From assembly GCF_022213955.1 (NCBI RefSeq), contig NZ_JAKNTW010000012.1, positions 1 through 45,462 of the forward strand: 45,462 nt of DNA, in the 5' to 3' direction. The position numbers and the translations under genes were made by a program. Below the pieces are notes generated by a model. That model was not told the origin of the DNA. It saw nothing but the letters and a program-made list of their open reading frames with translations, and did not search any database. This document shows positions 8,901-16,784 of this stretch, one piece after another. Origin of the DNA: Dolomitihabitans soli. Its GTDB lineage: Bacteria; Actinomycetota; Actinomycetes; Streptosporangiales; Streptosporangiaceae. The number at the start of each line of letters is the position of its first letter. Within the stretch, counting starts at the first letter, position 1.

Positions 8901-10606
8901 TCGGGCAGTGGCAGCAGGTGTCCGGGATCGTCACCGCTCCCGCCGGGACCGCGTACGCGATCGTCAACGTCGGCGTCGGCACCACGATCTTCATGGACGA
9001 GCTTACGCTGACCCCGGTGACCGGAGCAGCGGCGGCGCAGACCACTAAGCAGCCGGCTCCTCAGCGCGCGCGCCGCGGCGCTGTGCTCTCGCTGCACGAC
9101 CGCGACCAGGCCAGGACGATAGCCAAGGAACGCGCGCCATCGACCCGGGCCGCGGCACAGGCATCGAGCGGCACGTTCAACTACAACCACGCCTCACTCG
9201 AGGAGTGCATCACGGCCCACAACGCCACCGGCCAGCAGCCCGGTGACGGAAAACCGGCGAGCGCCAGCCTGCTGGTCCGGCCGTACAGCATGTGCTGGAG
9301 CAGTTGGTACTACGTGATGGACTGGATCTGGGTGAGTTCCAGGGGCGCCTTTGTGCGAAAGGCGCTCAAGAACGGTGGGAAGGCCGACGCGCTCGAGTTC
9401 CGCGCCACCTGGGTGATCAACTCGTATCTCGGCACGGCCGACGGCACCGGGGTGGTCGGAGGCGGTGGTTACCGACCGCAGGAAGTCTCGGTGTGGACCC
9501 GTATCAGCGAGATAACCGCCTACGACGGAAACTCGGCCACCAACGAGGAAAACCAGCGGGTCCTGGAACTGGAGGTCAAGCCGAGCGGGTCGGCGGGCTC
9601 CACCTGCACGCCCACAGCCGGGACCGACGTGGACCGCGACGACACCATCACCAAATGGAAGTCAGACGGCGACGACTACTTCCGTTACATCATGGGGGAC
9701 ACCGACAACGACAAGGTCGACGTGTGCACGTTCCGCCCCATCTTGCGAGACGTCCACCAGGAATGGGCCCTCAAGCCCCTCAGGCTCTGGAACCAGATCG
9801 CCTACGACAACAGCTCGGGCCAGGTCAAGGGCAAGTGGATCGGCGGCGGCGATCCATCCGACAACGACCCACAGGAACTGCCCTACATCCCGCACGTGCG
9901 CTGCGACTGGATGAACCTGGACGCATCGACGTCGGAAGAGACCGCGAGAGCCACGGCCGCCCCGAACGCACCCACCGGCCATCAAGGCGGGTGCATCCAT
10001 ACGCTGGCCAAGCGCATCTTCACCATGAAGGAATCCCGGGACAATCTTAATTTCGGTGAGGTCATCAACCACATCAAGGAGGCGCGGAGCCAGGCGACGA
10101 GCAAGGGGACGTTCCCGCCGCTGCGCGACGGCGAGAACTACAAAAACCCGGTGAGCCCTCCGCTCAAGGGGCCGCTCGGCAACGAGAAGCCGAAGGTGAT
10201 GCGGGGAGACTGGCTAGCCCCCCATCTGACCGAAGCGGCCAAGCCCTTCATCAAGGCGACGGAGGCGCAGCAAAAGACGAACCGGAAGGTGTTCAGCCTA
10301 ACTAAGGTGGACAATCCACCCAGCGGCTTGTTCCAAGCGGAGGGCCAGTGGTATCAAGGCAGCTGGTGCAAGTACTACTGGAAGAAAGTCTACGACGACG
10401 CACCCAGCCCCACGCGGTTGACTGTCAACTGTGACGAGTTCCCGTGGGCATCGTCAACACAGGGTGCCGCGAACGCGAACGGACACTTCTCAATCAAGGC
10501 CATATCGGGGCCCCACAACAGGGCCCACGGAACCATGCTAGGAGTGTTCTACACAGGGGAGCGGGTGATACCCGGCGACAGCTTCTGGTATGAGATCATT
10601 CCGTAA
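5906..10606 (+). CDS. Secreted multidomain toxin: DNRLRE, Ig-like, CBM-like, NucA/NucB DNase
   Basis: A 1566-residue exported protein. A twin-arginine-rich start and hydrophobic core end in a signal-peptidase-like site (APASA, residues 33-37). Residues about 70-300 resemble the N-terminal region of actinobacterial polymorphic secreted proteins. About 315-500 is a DNRLRE-type beta domain (DTFVSSVQYPN ... LYHSIQHIVQKWANG). Three bacterial Ig-like (Big_5/SbsA type) repeats follow at about 580-680, 685-782 and 790-886, each ending W-x-FTT. A carbohydrate-binding-like beta sandwich lies at about 890-1040. The C-terminus (about 1505-1566) carries CDEFPWAS, HNRAHG and GDSFWYEI, matching the NucA/NucB deoxyribonuclease family (DxDE(Y/W)P and NR motifs). 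The modular carrier plus C-terminal nuclease suggests an exported antibacterial toxin. An extracellular nutritional DNase is the alternative. Two possible immunity genes follow. Confidence 0.82.
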   Translation: MSTRRSTSGLSARTRRCAALVGTLVLPLSLMAAPASAQGRTPSPTAAIQPPPTNSSSGKATPTQVDKAIDTAKAKAAETGKRVPLPSRGTETMKVWANADGKTLHAELSTEPVQLEVPDKNGKESWQPVDTTIVANADGTLAAKLVKTPLTFGGEGATTLVTAKDKDGTVAIGWDRKLPKPTVDGNTITYPDAVAKGADLVLIARPNGFSQDVVLRTRPQGPVKVNLPVTLPKDRTYGKAADGKPQLKSAQGAAESAPLATQAIDAKAAEAPDQGKIGKVDTAVTTDASGKSALVLTPDAAFLADPSVTYPVIVPMSGEWIGAGDSSDTFVSSVQYPNSATLFTWLRAGKSADGELWRTYLRYVINGTDLDYATIHDADLRFWNYHASGCGTSVGVGIVARQLTSAYDYSTLTWANQPSSTGTNAVVAPGGYSATLAGCSGSGELYHSIQHIVQKWANGTQDYGLMIRAATEGAAGANWRQYRSDQYTGSDGRGPVLFVEYTPAPRASTAFSTLNKFDTLPTYEEAVALQDYQSDVNETGPVTDGFSSVIQGARGENDAVEAYKVGTDQLDVPEEGSPGGEDTQPPSLSGVTPEPDTTGVPVETTVTATYSEVVSGAQIVLRAPDGTQVEGAVTTDDTSTVVTFTPAQSLTVGTTYSATASDAQDIWDNVADDYTWFFTTASADTTPPVVIAKNPNADVTDAPVGTTVSATFSEPVSDAQIVVEDADGTAIAGGVTVAGTVATFTPAEPLAVNTVHHVEVTGAKDGAENVMTPVTWTFTTSTETEPVDTTPPAVVSATPSSGATDVAVGTAVTVTFNEPVNSAALTLKGTAGATIPGTATLDGPATTLTFTPAQSFVAGVLHTVEVSGASDAAGNVMTPSTWTFTTAAPPPAQPVNPNPFFETTIAPWTSFYEVDVLSRSTARAHQGVASAKFVPEEDTWGSAIEEFPLSGGGGNYRLSGWFYLSEPDPFEVGFDYGVEWYDADWELLSTDNLTGTPTVGQWQQVSGIVTAPAGTAYAIVNVGVGTTIFMDELTLTPVTGAAAAQTTKQPAPQRARRGAVLSLHDRDQARTIAKERAPSTRAAAQASSGTFNYNHASLEECITAHNATGQQPGDGKPASASLLVRPYSMCWSSWYYVMDWIWVSSRGAFVRKALKNGGKADALEFRATWVINSYLGTADGTGVVGGGGYRPQEVSVWTRISEITAYDGNSATNEENQRVLELEVKPSGSAGSTCTPTAGTDVDRDDTITKWKSDGDDYFRYIMGDTDNDKVDVCTFRPILRDVHQEWALKPLRLWNQIAYDNSSGQVKGKWIGGGDPSDNDPQELPYIPHVRCDWMNLDASTSEETARATAAPNAPTGHQGGCIHTLAKRIFTMKESRDNLNFGEVINHIKEARSQATSKGTFPPLRDGENYKNPVSPPLKGPLGNEKPKVMRGDWLAPHLTEAAKPFIKATEAQQKTNRKVFSLTKVDNPPSGLFQAEGQWYQGSWCKYYWKKVYDDAPSPTRLTVNCDEFPWASSTQGAANANGHFSIKAISGPHNRAHGTMLGVFYTGERVIPGDSFWYEIIP

Positions 10607-10624
10607 AAAAAATATAGTGCAGTT

Positions 10625-10654
10625 GGTGGCCGCCGGCTTTGTCCGGCGGCCACC
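10625..10654 (+). terminator. Strong hairpin after toxin gene
   Basis: A perfect 12-bp stem (GGTGGCCGCCGG / CCGGCGGCCACC) closes a 6-base loop, 19 bases after the toxin stop. No T-run follows, so it is a candidate GC-rich actinomycete terminator or partial attenuator separating the toxin from the two downstream genes. Confidence 0.6.
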
Positions 10655-10686
10655 TCGGCCATCCGATCTCCCGAAATTGGAATATC

Positions 10687-11256
10687 ATGTCAAGTCGTAA
10701 CAAATTAGATCAATGGTCGTATTTCGAGGAGCGAGGTCTGGCGGAAAGGTTCGAGTGCTCATGGGTCGAGGCGCCCGACTACCGCACGGTGGTCACCGCG
10801 CTGCGGGCGAAGGAGGAGACACTCGCCTGTGACCTGAACCAGGCGCGGCGATGGTATCGCTCCTACTCAGAAGAGAACGTTGTGCGGGCGTGGGTGGCCG
10901 AGCAGAGCCCGGGCTGGGTCAAGATGTTCACTGTGTCCGGATTGTTCCCGTGGCGAGCCCTCGAGTCGCTCACACAGTCGGGCGGCCGCGCCTACCATCT
11001 GCTCTACTACGCGGGCGAAGTCAACGAACCGGTCTATGTCAACGGGGGCGAGTGGGAGGACATCCCCGAGGATCACTGGGACCGTCCCAGACAGGAGGGA
11101 GCAGGTCTCATCGGATCCCCTGCCGGCGATGCCCAGGAGATGAACTTCTACCTCGCCGCGCTGGCATACACGACCGGCAGGTTCATCGACGACACCTGGT
11201 TCACCACGCCGGGGCTGCTCTGCCGCATCCCGGACGGGGTGTGGCCTCATGGCTGA
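10687..11256 (+). CDS. Putative immunity protein 1 (paralogue of next gene)
   Basis: A 189-residue soluble protein. The ATG at 10687 is chosen over a TTG at 10639 because that one lies in the hairpin loop and because the resulting N-terminus (LDQWSYFEERGL) matches that of the neighbouring paralogue (ADQWEFLLGAGL). Shared features with the next protein include an early WVE motif, a CDL motif, a central GW-x(3)-T-x-SG segment and a late GRFI-x(3)-W motif. It has Trp- and acid-rich composition typical of immunity proteins. It faintly resembles DUF6461-type proteins, not verified. It sits directly downstream of the NucA/NucB toxin, which is the main argument for an immunity role. A role unrelated to the toxin cannot be excluded. 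Confidence 0.6.
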   Translation: MSSRNKLDQWSYFEERGLAERFECSWVEAPDYRTVVTALRAKEETLACDLNQARRWYRSYSEENVVRAWVAEQSPGWVKMFTVSGLFPWRALESLTQSGGRAYHLLYYAGEVNEPVYVNGGEWEDIPEDHWDRPRQEGAGLIGSPAGDAQEMNFYLAALAYTTGRFIDDTWFTTPGLLCRIPDGVWPHG

Positions 11257-11863
11257 CCAGTGGGAGTTCCTCCTCGGCGCGGGCCTGGGGCGCGGGTTTA
11301 CCGGCACCTGGGTCGAGTCGGGCGACACCGAGGCCGTGGCCGCACTGCTCGGCGCGGATCTCGCCTCCCGCCAGGACTGCGACCTCGCCACCGCCATGGC
11401 CCACTACCAGCCGATGGCCTTCACCGAACGCCTCTGGACCGGCCCCCACGCCGACGGCTGGACCCACGCCCTCACCATCAGCGGCCCACCCCCGGTCACC
11501 ACCGGCCTGACAGAAGCGGGCCTGCGTTTCCTCCAGATCCGCACCATGGACGCCTACGTCCACGATCTCCTCTACGGCGACGGCGTCACAACCGCCTGGG
11601 CGACCCAGCGCTGGTACGGCGAGGTCCTCGCCGACCCCGGCGCCATGATCGAGCCCTACCTCCGGGAAGTCGGCCGGCCGGCGATGCCGGAGGCCGTGCA
11701 CTCCGGATCCGGAATCACCGAACCAGAGAACCACAACCGGATCTGCCTGGAGACCTATCTTCTCCTCACCGGACGCATGAGCGGCCGCTTCATCAACCGC
11801 GAATGGCTAGGCGAGAAAAGAAGCCTCTACACCATCCCATTGCCGCAAATACCGCCAGGCTGA
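11249..11863 (+). CDS. Putative immunity protein 2 (paralogue of previous gene)
   Basis: A 204-residue soluble protein whose ATG overlaps the end of the preceding gene by 8 bases, implying translational coupling. It aligns by eye along most of its length with the preceding product: DQW near the N-terminus, TWVESGD, CDLATAM, DGW-x(3)-TISG, and SGRFINREW near the C-terminus, but identity is low. A tandem pair of diverged paralogues behind a toxin suggests duplicated immunity genes, one perhaps for a past or alternative toxin tip. No membrane segment or enzymatic motif is visible. Confidence 0.58.
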   Translation: MADQWEFLLGAGLGRGFTGTWVESGDTEAVAALLGADLASRQDCDLATAMAHYQPMAFTERLWTGPHADGWTHALTISGPPPVTTGLTEAGLRFLQIRTMDAYVHDLLYGDGVTTAWATQRWYGEVLADPGAMIEPYLREVGRPAMPEAVHSGSGITEPENHNRICLETYLLLTGRMSGRFINREWLGEKRSLYTIPLPQIPPG

Positions 11864-12203
11864 GAACCAGCGCCGCGCCGGTAGACGGGTCGATCCGATC
11901 GACGCCTACACGAGCGTGCCGCGCTTGTCTCCGGTGATGGTGTACCGCTCGAATATTGAGTCCGTGGTCTGAGCTTGTGTCGTGCCAATACTCGTGTACT
12001 GGCTCTCACCTGGGATGCAAGAGATCGCTACCATTGAAACCCTTCGCACTGCCGCACGTGGGCTAGCCGAAGACGTCCTTCACCAGTCTGGTCATCAGTG
12101 TCTTCTGTTTCTTTAGCTAAGCCTTTCAACCTAAGTTGCCAGGCGACTCAAAGCCGAGCTTGCCGAACTCGTCGCCGACTCATGCTCCTGTCACAATTCA
12201 GGG
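11864..12203. other. Intergenic region between immunity pair and nuclease operon
   Basis: No gene recognised. It is AT-richer than its surroundings from about 12000. A small palindrome (GTCGAT-CCG-ATCGAC, about 11889-11903) follows the immunity gene, and a 17-base sequence at 11945-11961 recurs inverted at 16756-16772. Confidence 0.4.
11945..11961 (+). repeat. 17-bp inverted repeat, left copy
   Basis: CCGCTCGAATATTGAGT is identical to the reverse complement of 16756-16772. The two copies are also both preceded by GTGT with one base between. The AT-rich core makes a chance match in GC-rich DNA unlikely. The pair encloses the nuclease operon, the transposase half and the NACHT gene. Confidence 0.6.
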
Positions 12204-12893
12204 CTATATAGTAAAATTGGGGTCTTTGTCGCTCATGTAGATCTTGAAAGCCTCGCGTATCTTCATTCGCAGGCCATTTACCTCAGCGGTACCAGGGATC
12301 ACGCCGTGCTCCCAATCGCGCCCCTTGTGACTGAGATATTTCTTGACGGTTCCCGAACTAGAGTTAGACACAAAGGTTGGCCTTGCCTTTTCACCCAAAT
12401 CCGCCCCCAGCCCTTGGAAACTTCGTGCTAGATCAAGCGGCAGGTTTTTAGAATAAAACTTGCATTCGATGGTGAGAATGCAGTAGCGAGCTTTGGGGGC
12501 AACGCGTGCGGACCTGCTCAGTTCTGCCTGATCGCGTGCAAGGACAAGCACGTCGCATTCATGAAGCACTCCTGAACGACCCTGAACTTGCACACCCACG
12601 TGGACTTCAAGCGCAGGGGCGATAGACCCGAACTCGACCACTGCGTGCGTATAGGCGTGGGCTTTTGAATACAGTTGCCCTGGACTGGTTCTGAAGATCA
12701 GGTTGGACGTTTTATTCCCGTCAACGTCTTCGTAGCGCAGCGAAGCCCTGCTCTGAATTGCTACATCGACGACGAGCGCGAAGACATAACCCTCATACAG
12801 ATCGCCAACCGTCGAGGCGGATCTGTATGAGGTGCTCCGTGCGCCTCGGAGGTGAGTGCGTAGCTCACGGAGAAGATCTTTCTTGGAAGTCAT
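12204..12893 (-). CDS. PD-(D/E)xK nuclease-like protein
   Basis: A 229-residue protein with the layout of the PD-(D/E)xK restriction-endonuclease-like fold: an early helix with Glu34 (LYEGYVFAL), Asp114 in HECDVLVLA, and E-x-K (Glu143, Lys145) in ILTIECKFY. That is the D ... ExK catalytic set with hydrophobic beta strands around it. No helicase or methylase domain is attached. Its ATG overlaps the stop of the upstream gene in TAATG, so the two are translationally coupled and probably act together. Codon use is less GC-rich than the biosynthetic operon, which fits a horizontally acquired gene. A defence function (effector nuclease) is plausible but inferred. Confidence 0.62.
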   Translation of the reverse strand: MTSKKDLLRELRTHLRGARSTSYRSASTVGDLYEGYVFALVVDVAIQSRASLRYEDVDGNKTSNLIFRTSPGQLYSKAHAYTHAVVEFGSIAPALEVHVGVQVQGRSGVLHECDVLVLARDQAELSRSARVAPKARYCILTIECKFYSKNLPLDLARSFQGLGADLGEKARPTFVSNSSSGTVKKYLSHKGRDWEHGVIPGTAEVNGLRMKIREAFKIYMSDKDPNFTI

Positions 12894-13429
12894 TATCCCA
12901 GTCCCTCTTGTAAGGCGCGTACAAGCTGATCGATTTGTTCGCCGTCCGGAAGGATCGGGTCCGGTTGACCCTCCCGAGCAATCACAATTGCCTGCTCACC
13001 GCGTGCATTCTCGTCCGGTCGAAACTCCACACTTGCAACCAGGGGATCGGACCTTTGAGCGAGTAGGACAGCCTGCGCCTTGTGCACCTTCGACATATCG
13101 ACAAAAACGCTCCGAACGGCCTCAAGGATGAGATTCGCTCGCTCCACAGCGTTATACGCGTTAGTTTGAACGTGAGCCTTGGAACTCTCGGTGACTACGG
13201 GTTTAGTCAGAAAACCCGTCTCCGACATGCGTTCTTCATCGGGGAACTGGAGGGTCCAGTATTGAGGCTCCCCAGATTGCCGGCTACGCGAAGCCCGTGT
13301 GCGCTTCTGGACGCTTACGTCTTCTGGCTTGCCGACCGCGATGGTCTCGTCTACCTGCCGAAGTATCCAGGCGAAACCTTCCTCCGCCAGGAGGTCACGG
13401 AGTTGCTGTTCCAGCTCATCGGGAGTCAC
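12893..13429 (-). CDS. Unknown protein coupled to PD-(D/E)xK nuclease
   Basis: A 178-residue protein starting with GTG (GGAG lies about 8 bases upstream) and ending in a TAATG overlap with the nuclease gene. It is acidic and mostly helical by appearance, with no membrane segment or motif I recognise. The N-terminal DELEQQLRDLLAEEGF looks amphipathic. As first gene of a two-gene operon it could be a regulator, sensor or antitoxin-like partner of the nuclease; nothing in the sequence decides between these. Confidence 0.6.
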   Translation of the reverse strand: MTPDELEQQLRDLLAEEGFAWILRQVDETIAVGKPEDVSVQKRTRASRSRQSGEPQYWTLQFPDEERMSETGFLTKPVVTESSKAHVQTNAYNAVERANLILEAVRSVFVDMSKVHKAQAVLLAQRSDPLVASVEFRPDENARGEQAIVIAREGQPDPILPDGEQIDQLVRALQEGLG

Positions 13430-13630
13430 TGACAGGATCTCCGTTCAGTGGGAATGGGCCATCTTGTCCGCATATAGCGCTGCTGTCGAGGGCACTTGGG
13501 CGGCTTTCGAATGCAACGGCAGCCAACGCCGAGCCGAATAACTATGCCGTAGATGAAGGCCGGAGTCAACGATCAGGCGCCTAAGGCTCGCGTCGGCCAA
13601 AACATTCGAGCATCTGCACGAACGTGCAGG

Positions 13631-14105
13631 TCATCGCCGGTGAAGGATCTCCCACACCGTGGGGGCCGCGATCGGGTAACCCAGCCGGGCCAGCTCTCCC
13701 TGGATTCTTCTATGCCCCAAGGTCGGGTTCTCCCGCGCCATCCGAACGATCAGTGCCTTGACCGGCCAGCGGGTGCAGGGCTGTCCCGGGCGCCGCCGAT
13801 CGGTGAAGGTCCACATACGCGCTACGAGGTGGCGATGCCGGCAGGATCGTCGCCGGGGTGACCCGGGAACACTTCCGCCCACCGGCGGCGACGGACCAGC
13901 CGCGACAACGCGGCAAGCAGAGCCGGTCGGCGTGATCCCACCGCGGCCGACCTCCGAGTCGCCCGCGGAGCACCTGGTTCTCGTGGCGGAGCACCAGCGG
14001 CTCAACGTCCTTCGACAGATCAGAGCGAATCAGAACCGCCAGCAGGGCGAACAAGCCCCTTACCAACAGGTAGGCAAGCGATAACAACACCTCGCGATGG
14101 TCGCA
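13631..14105 (-). pseudogene. Integrase-core transposase, N-terminal half, frameshifted
   Basis: Minus-strand fragments match the N-terminal half of an abundant actinobacterial rve-type transposase. One frame reads LLSLAYLLVRGLFALLAV, SDLSKDVEPLVLRHENQVLR and GGRPRWDHADRLCL. Another frame continues RHLVARMWTFTDRRRPGQP, RMARENPTLGHRRIQGELAR and YPIAAPTVWEILH, then stops at 13631. At least one frameshift lies between about 13830 and 13930. The DDE catalytic half is missing at this end, but a matching piece occurs on the plus strand at 16527. Confidence 0.72.
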
Positions 14106-14129
14106 GCAGCCGCCCTGATCATCCAGCAA

Positions 14130-14527
14130 GATCCCAGCTCACAGCAACGAAATCGTGTTCCGAGCGGGACACCGTACCGGCCTCTAGGAACCCCGAATTA
14201 CGCGGAACGCGGGTCCTGGTGCTACGGAGAGCCCGGCCTCGGCCGCGCCCCATCAGCTGGCCGCAATCACCCTGAGTAACCCCAGCCGGTCGGCTCTCAG
14301 CAGAGGACACCGTCGTGCGCGTGCTTACCGACTCGGCCTGTCTCGGCCGGATCACCGACGCCTCGCTGTGCCACAGCTGGGCCGGCCTGCTGACCATCAC
14401 CAGCGCTATCGCCGACGACAGCGCCGCACCGGACCGATTCATCCGCTCGGTCTCGGCGCGCGGGATCACGTTGTTCAGGGCTTTCAGGCCGCCGCCCGCG
14501 CGGATAGTGGCGACGTAGAGCGAGGGG
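14130..14527. other. Intergenic / degenerate region
   Basis: About 400 bases with only short overlapping frames in all directions and no motif I recognise. A plus-strand frame ending at 14518 (67 codons) has no ribosome binding site and no recognisable similarity. It is probably leftover sequence between the transposase half and the convergent end of the NACHT gene. Confidence 0.4.
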
Positions 14528-16519
14528 CTATTCCTTGTGGGTCAGCTGTTGTCTCAGGAGATCGTGACGGAAGTAGTACAGGTCGCCAACTTGTCTGAGC
14601 ACGCCGCGCTGGTAGCCGTCCTCGAGGAACGTGGTCACCCGCCAAGGCAGGCGGCCGGACGCGGCGAGCATGGCGCGGGTCAGGAGCAAACGAAGGCGGG
14701 AGGCGGACAGGACGGATACAGCGAGGATGGTCACGAAGGCGGCCAGGGTGAGCGTATCCGGGGAGACGGACGGCCGAGTGACGGCCGTGTGCACGACGGC
14801 GATGTCAAGCAGCCCTACCTGCAAGGCGATCAGGCCGCGGGAGAGCGTCACATGGAGCCATAGCGCGGCCCCTAGCGCAATGATCACCCCCTGATCAGCT
14901 CTCAGGTCAGCGCCCATCGTGAGAAGACTGAAGATGAAGGCGAAGAGGGCCGATGTCGCGGTCCACGACATTATTTGCCTCGGGGGGGGCGGCTCTCGAC
15001 GGTCTTGGACGAAAACGTAGACGAAGGTGGCCATGGCCATGGCCGTTCCGAGGAGGGCGCCCCTGGCGGGGCCTGCTGCTACGTCGAAGACCATGCCAGC
15101 GCACAGCCCTGACAGGAGACCGAGGATCACGCCGTAGATCCAGGGTGGGACGACGTCGATCAGCCCCGGCGAAGAGATGCCCCGCCGACCAAAGTGTCGG
15201 GCCAGGAAGGATAGCCAGTGATGCGCGGCGTCCGGGCGCCAGGCGAGGCTGGGCTGCTCATACGCGCTGGAGCGGCCGGAGCGACTTGGGTAGCCGGATA
15301 GGCCGCGCCCGCGGTGGCTGGCTGAGCCGGAGTAGAGCGCTGGCACAAGTTCATTGAGGAGATGGGCCTCAAGATCGCGTCTGGTCGTAAAGGTGAGTAA
15401 GTGGTCGGGGTTCGCCGCCCGTTCGGCGTAGGCCGCGCGGGCTAGGGAGAGGGCCAGCGGAGTCGATAAGCCGCGGGCGAGTCCGCTGTCCGGGTTAGCG
15501 GCCAGTTCGGCGAACACGTTGGACCATTCAGGCAGCCGGGCGGGTTTCGTGGTGAGGGTCAGGTATACACGGATGGCGGCGGCGTCGAGCGGCTTGATCT
15601 CGATAACGGCCGCTGCCGTGAGGACGTCCGCCTGCTGGGAGTCAATGGTGGCTAGGTATTCCGCGGTACGGCTGGTCAGGACAAGGGGATACCTGGCGCT
15701 GAAGGCGGCGTTGATCTGGGTGAGAGCCTGCTCCCGTTCGGGGGCGGGCATCTCGTCAAGGCCGTCCAAGATGAGCAGGAGCCGATTTAGAGGAAACGGC
15801 TCGGCGGGGTTGTAGTCGTAGTCCTCCACCAGACGGGCGTAGATCCAGCCAATGATGGGCTGGTTGGAGGGAGTCCACGTCGAGAGCCGCAGGATGACGG
15901 GGACAGGGCCGGCTTGCTCGCGGGCGGACAGACAGGCTAGGACGAAGCGCATCACCAGCGAAGTTTTGCCGGCTCCGGGTTCACCGAGCACGACCAAGCG
16001 CGTCCGGGGGAGTTTGGTGTGAACCGTGTCATAGAGGTCGTCCAGGCTGCCGTCGAGGTCGATGGGCAGTTCATTACCACCGATGACCCGCCAGTGGTCG
16101 CTGACCGGCGGGCCAACCGTACGCCAGGAGACGGGCAGAGGCTCCGGATCCAAGAGACGCCGCCGCAGTTCCTCCGACTTCCATACCTGCTCCACCTTGA
16201 CGGCCAGCCGCTCGGCACGCTCCGTTACAGTGTCTGCCCCGGGCTCGGCCACGTCCAACGTACCGAGATCGCCCCTGCGCTTGGCCCGCTGTCGTAACCA
16301 GCCGATCATCGCCGCTGAGGCGACGAGGGCGGTGACGACGAAGCTAAAAATGCTGGCCCATTGGTCGGCGTACTCGCGGCCCTGAGAGGCGAATAACACG
16401 ACCACGGCGATGGCCACGAATGGCACGAGGATGGACGTGGCGACCAATGCCCACCAGTACCACCCGCGAAAATCCGAGTCTAAGCGCGCCACGCCAGCCG
16501 ACACTACTAGTAGAGGCAC
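14528..16519 (-). CDS. Membrane-anchored NACHT-type NTPase
   Basis: A 663-residue STAND-class protein. Two membrane segments lie near the N-terminus (about residues 22-43 and 58-74). A NACHT-like domain follows, with Walker [10 protein letters not shown] at about 179-187 and Walker B/extended acidic motif [11 protein letters not shown] at about 247-257, then LVLTSR as a sensor strand. The C-terminal third (about 440-610) contains several further hydrophobic segments instead of the repeat sensor typical of many STAND proteins. The product should be an inner-membrane ATPase switch. Family knowledge links bacterial NACHT proteins to antiphage defence, and neighbours here fit an accessory region, but this architecture could also be regulatory. 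The GTG at 16519 sits at the edge of a transposase relic, so the true start could be a later GTG (16504 or 16492) or the 5' end could be slightly truncated. Confidence 0.75.
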   Translation of the reverse strand: MPLLVVSAGVARLDSDFRGWYWWALVATSILVPFVAIAVVVLFASQGREYADQWASIFSFVVTALVASAAMIGWLRQRAKRRGDLGTLDVAEPGADTVTERAERLAVKVEQVWKSEELRRRLLDPEPLPVSWRTVGPPVSDHWRVIGGNELPIDLDGSLDDLYDTVHTKLPRTRLVVLGEPGAGKTSLVMRFVLACLSAREQAGPVPVILRLSTWTPSNQPIIGWIYARLVEDYDYNPAEPFPLNRLLLILDGLDEMPAPEREQALTQINAAFSARYPLVLTSRTAEYLATIDSQQADVLTAAAVIEIKPLDAAAIRVYLTLTTKPARLPEWSNVFAELAANPDSGLARGLSTPLALSLARAAYAERAANPDHLLTFTTRRDLEAHLLNELVPALYSGSASHRGRGLSGYPSRSGRSSAYEQPSLAWRPDAAHHWLSFLARHFGRRGISSPGLIDVVPPWIYGVILGLLSGLCAGMVFDVAAGPARGALLGTAMAMATFVYVFVQDRREPPPPRQIMSWTATSALFAFIFSLLTMGADLRADQGVIIALGAALWLHVTLSRGLIALQVGLLDIAVVHTAVTRPSVSPDTLTLAAFVTILAVSVLSASRLRLLLTRAMLAASGRLPWRVTTFLEDGYQRGVLRQVGDLYYFRHDLLRQQLTHKE

Positions 16520-16526
16520 GGGAAGC

Positions 16527-16736
16527 GGTGCTGGACTTCATCGAGCACGGCACACGGAGACTGCATCTGGCCGGAGTAACCGCGCACCCGACCGTGGCAT
16601 GGACGGTGGACCAGGCCCGCAACCTGGTCATGGATTTGGGTGACCGCATCGCGTGACCGACCTCAACGACCTGCGATCCATCCGCCGAAAACCCGTCGCC
16701 ACAGGCACGATCAACGAATACCAACACGCCGCGTAA
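16527..16736 (+). pseudogene. Integrase-core transposase, middle and C-terminal pieces
   Basis: The plus strand reads [19 protein letters not shown] and [16 protein letters not shown], then TGA: the central strand of the same rve-type transposase family found at 13631-14105. From about 16652 another frame reads LRSIRRKPVATGTINEYQHA and ends in TAA, the conserved C-terminal tail of that family. About 100 residues between the two pieces are deleted. The remnant cannot be active. Confidence 0.7.
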
Positions 16737-16755
16737 CCGCAGGTCAGGTCACGTA

Positions 16756-16772
16756 ACTCAATATTCGAGCGG
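16756..16772 (-). repeat. 17-bp inverted repeat, right copy
   Basis: Inverted exact copy of 11945-11961, located 20 bases after the transposase C-terminal stop codon. It could be part of the right end of that insertion sequence, with the left copy marking a second end or a recombination scar. Confidence 0.6.
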
Positions 16773-16784
16773 CACACGCTCGAC

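Noticed and set aside
10639-10686. Upstream TTG start for the first immunity-like gene
   Set aside because: The TTG lies in a hairpin loop, and the extra 16 residues have no counterpart in the paralogous neighbour.
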